DNA from: [Clostridium] clostridioforme AGR2157
Lineage (GTDB): Bacteria; Bacillota; Clostridia; Lachnospirales; Lachnospiraceae
Assembly: GCF_000424325.1 (NCBI RefSeq)
Contig: NZ_AUJR01000005.1
Location: forward strand, 1 to 64,000
Length of the DNA stretch: 64,000 nucleotides
Reading direction: 5' to 3'
Shown: one piece after another, positions 62,036 through 64,000 of the stretch
Layout: each line of letters begins with the position of its first letter
Numbering within the stretch: position 1 is the stretch's first letter
Made by a program: the position numbers and the translations under genes
The notes under the pieces: generated by a model
Databases searched by the model: none
What the model was told of the DNA's origin: nothing
What the model saw: the letters and a program-made list of their open reading frames with translations, nothing else

Positions 62036-62217
62036 GATAAAGAGCACCTTTCCTGTAATCTTTTTGGATTTGTCTGGATTCATTATAAAGCGGGGAGGGG
62101 ATTTCGTCCATACCGTAATGAAAAAAGAACAAAGTCCTTGCGATTCATACTTTCTTCGGTTAAAATATATGAAGCGTTTAAGACGATACGTGAAAAAAGA
62201 AAGGAAGAGTAACCCAG

Positions 62218-62670
62218 ATGAAATGCCCCTATTGTAATGAAGCAGACACCAAGGTCATAGATTCCCGCCCGGCAGATGACAACAGCTCCATACGCAGGCG
62301 CCGCCAGTGTGAGCGCTGCGGTAAGCGCTTTACCACCTACGAGAAGCTGGAGACCATGCCGTTAATGGTAATAAAGAAGGATAATTCCAGGGAGACTTAT
62401 GACCGCTCCAAAATTGAAGCGGGAATCATTCACTCCTGCCACAAACGGCCGGTATCCCCCCAGCAGATTAATTCCATGATTGATGAGATTGAGAACCAGA
62501 TTTTCAACATGGAGGAAAAGGAAGTGCCCACCTCCGCCATCGGAGAGCTGGTGATGGGAAAGCTTAAGAACCTGGACGAGGTGGCGTATGTGCGTTTTGC
62601 CTCAGTCTACCGGGAATTTAAGGATGTGAATACGTTCATAGAAGAGATTGGAAAATTGCTGAAAAAATAG
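62218..62670 (+). CDS. nrdR: Ribonucleotide reductase repressor NrdR
   Basis: 150 residues. The N-terminal zinc ribbon (CPYC at 3-6, CERCGKRF near 31) is followed by an ATP-cone (MVIKKDNSRETYDRSKIEAG, about 49-139) that senses ATP/dATP. It represses nrd operons by binding NrdR boxes. Full length. ATG 62218 has GGAAGAGTAACCC upstream. Confidence 0.97.
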   Translation: MKCPYCNEADTKVIDSRPADDNSSIRRRRQCERCGKRFTTYEKLETMPLMVIKKDNSRETYDRSKIEAGIIHSCHKRPVSPQQINSMIDEIENQIFNMEEKEVPTSAIGELVMGKLKNLDEVAYVRFASVYREFKDVNTFIEEIGKLLKK

Positions 62671-62693
62671 ATTTGGAAGGAATACTTATAAGT

Positions 62694-63212
62694 ATGCTGG
62701 AAATGTTTTATCCCCGCCGTTACGAGGTATCCACCTATGTGATACCTTTTGACTATTATCATGCACAGGGAATGCAGGGCGTGATTTTTGACATTGATAA
62801 TACCCTGGTGCCCCATGACGCGCCGGCAGACGGACAGGCAGTGGAACTCTTCGAGCGGCTTCGCGCCATGGGAATGAAGACATGTCTTCTATCCAACAAT
62901 AAGGAACCCAGGGTAAAGCCCTTTGCAGATTTGGTGGGTTCCTGCTATATCCATAAGGCAGGCAAGCCGGGAGTCAGGGGATATGAGAAGGCCATGGAGC
63001 TTATGGGGACTGACAGGGAACATACCCTCTTTGTGGGGGACCAGCTGTTTACGGATGTGTACGGTGCCAACAGGGCCGGCATCTACAGTATCCTGGTAGG
63101 GCCCATGACCCCCAGGGAAGAGATACAGATTGTGCTGAAGCGTTACCTGGAAAAGCCGGTGCTGTATTTTTATAAAAAACATGCCGGAAACATAAACCAA
63201 GACAGGGAGTAA
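62694..63212 (+). CDS. yqeG: YqeG-family HAD IIIA phosphatase
   Basis: 172 residues. The HAD motif I is FDIDNTLVPHD, motif II CLLSNNKEPR, and motif III/IV GDQLFTDVYGANRAG. The family (YqeG/phosphatidylglycerophosphatase-like) dephosphorylates small substrates or phosphatidylglycerophosphate. ATG 62694 is chosen (GGAAGGA upstream); a TTG 21 bp upstream is an alternative. It is followed by aroE in the same direction, a common Firmicute pairing. Confidence 0.9.
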   Translation: MLEMFYPRRYEVSTYVIPFDYYHAQGMQGVIFDIDNTLVPHDAPADGQAVELFERLRAMGMKTCLLSNNKEPRVKPFADLVGSCYIHKAGKPGVRGYEKAMELMGTDREHTLFVGDQLFTDVYGANRAGIYSILVGPMTPREEIQIVLKRYLEKPVLYFYKKHAGNINQDRE

Positions 63213-63221
63213 AGTGAGACA

Positions 63222-64000
63222 ATGGACGGAAAGACAAGAGTATGCGGGCTGATTGCAAATCCGGTGGAACATTCCATGTCACCCATGATGCATAATTTTT
63301 TTGCGCAGAGAACAGGGGTGAACTTAGCCTACGTTCCTTTTAAAGTGGAGGAAGACAGGGTTGGGGACGCGGTAAAAGGGGCCTATGCCCTGAATATACT
63401 GGGGATGAATGTGACGGTTCCATATAAACAGCGGGTTATGGAATTTTTGTCTGAACTGGATGAGGATGCCAGGGCCATCGGGGCAGTCAATACACTGGTC
63501 AGGACAGATGCGGGGTATAAGGGCTATAATACGGATGGCGCGGGCCTTAAACGGGCCCTTGCGCAAGCCGGTATTCCCACAGAAGGAGAACACTGTTTAC
63601 TCATTGGGGCCGGAGGTGCGGCCAAGGCAGCAGCCTATGTGCTGGCAAAGGGCGGGGCTGCAAAAATCCACATCCTCAACCGGAATGAAACCAGGGCCAG
63701 GGAGCTGGCCGACTGTATCAACTCACTGACAGGCAGCGGTCTGGCGGAGGCCCTGTCTCTGGAGGGATACAGGAAGCTTCCTGCCAGAAAAGGCGGATAT
63801 CTGGCCGTACAGTCCACCAGCGTTGGCATGCATCCCCATGTGGAGGATGTCGTTATTGATGATCCCCGGTTTTATGAGATGATTCATACCGGTGTGGACA
63901 TTGTCTATACTCCCGCCAGGACCAGGTTCATGAAAATGGTACAGGAAGCAGGAGGAAGGGCAGTGAACGGTCTGGACATGCTTTTATATCAGGGCGTGAT
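63222..64000 (+). CDS. aroE: Shikimate dehydrogenase, 3' end outside the window
   Basis: Open from ATG 63222 to the window edge (259 codons seen). The N-terminal substrate domain has IANPVEHSMSPMMHNF and NVTVPYKQRV (catalytic Lys); then GAVNTLV, NTDGAGL and the NADP site LIGAGGAAKAAAYVLA. It reduces 3-dehydroshikimate to shikimate. Only the last 20-30 residues are missing. The start has GTGAGAC upstream, a weak ribosome site. Confidence 0.95.
   Translation, partial: MDGKTRVCGLIANPVEHSMSPMMHNFFAQRTGVNLAYVPFKVEEDRVGDAVKGAYALNILGMNVTVPYKQRVMEFLSELDEDARAIGAVNTLVRTDAGYKGYNTDGAGLKRALAQAGIPTEGEHCLLIGAGGAAKAAAYVLAKGGAAKIHILNRNETRARELADCINSLTGSGLAEALSLEGYRKLPARKGGYLAVQSTSVGMHPHVEDVVIDDPRFYEMIHTGVDIVYTPARTRFMKMVQEAGGRAVNGLDMLLYQGV

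Overview
The window looks like a chromosomal segment of a spore-forming Clostridia member, most likely a Lachnospiraceae species near Enterocloster/[Clostridium] bolteae-clostridioforme. The basis is a Firmicute-type division cluster (mraZ-rsmH-ftsL-pbp-mraY-murD-ftsW-murA-ftsQ-ftsZ), a spoIIGA-sigE unit with sigG nearby, YlmC/YmxH-type and NrdR genes, strong AGGAGG ribosome sites, TTG/GTG starts, and many TRAP/ABC uptake systems. The species is inferred from gene content; no search was run.

Region 1 (1-12128) is a layered graveyard of mobile DNA. A transposase tail is followed by a complete recombinase-in-trio (RIT) element (355-3796) with three overlapping tyrosine recombinases. Its ends are mirror images, each built from three copies of CTATGCAAAG. 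Its right end abuts the QGG codon region of a group II intron reverse transcriptase (3797-4972). That intron lies inside a virD4-like coupling-protein gene, which is frameshifted and cut again 245 bp later by the 5' end of a second group II intron. A relaxase tail, a broken Xre regulator, an AT-rich cargo block (TetR, ABC exporter, shortened CDF metal transporter, 42-residue membrane peptide) and a serine-recombinase tail follow. The block ends in the 3' part of a transaldolase-like gene that has lost its 5' part.

Region 2 (12230-31060) is core genome: ychF, then a 326-bp GC-rich imperfect palindrome and an AT-rich 14-bp tandem repeat, then an NADH-oxidase-like flavoprotein, lgt and the division/cell-wall cluster. 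An array of MraZ-type boxes precedes mraZ. There are two class B penicillin-binding proteins in tandem, and murE, murF and murG are absent from the cluster.

Region 3 (31060-44340) mixes accessory and sporulation genes: two Xre regulators with clear operators, a TRAP transporter-aldolase-sugar kinase operon ending in a transketolase scar, spoIIGA-sigE with a Spo0A-type promoter, a NYN/OST-HTH protein, sigG, a 48-residue orphan ORF, and a deletion scar joining a 5'-truncated histidine kinase to a 5'-truncated GH43 xylosidase.

Region 4 (44362-64000) is metabolic core: coaX and coaBC (coenzyme A), a ribose regulon (LacI regulator, rbsK-D-A-C-B) with operators repeated inside coding sequence, RF3, a YqeY protein, a PepV-like dipeptidase, the methionine importer metNIQ, a DUF4190 membrane protein, YlmC, aroD, nrdR, a YqeG phosphatase and the start of aroE.

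The most notable candidate for something undescribed is upstream of metNIQ: a strong promoter, a 30-codon ORF with ten Met codons, a segment inside that ORF able to pair with the downstream terminator, the terminator itself, then metN. Together these look like a methionine leader-peptide attenuator.
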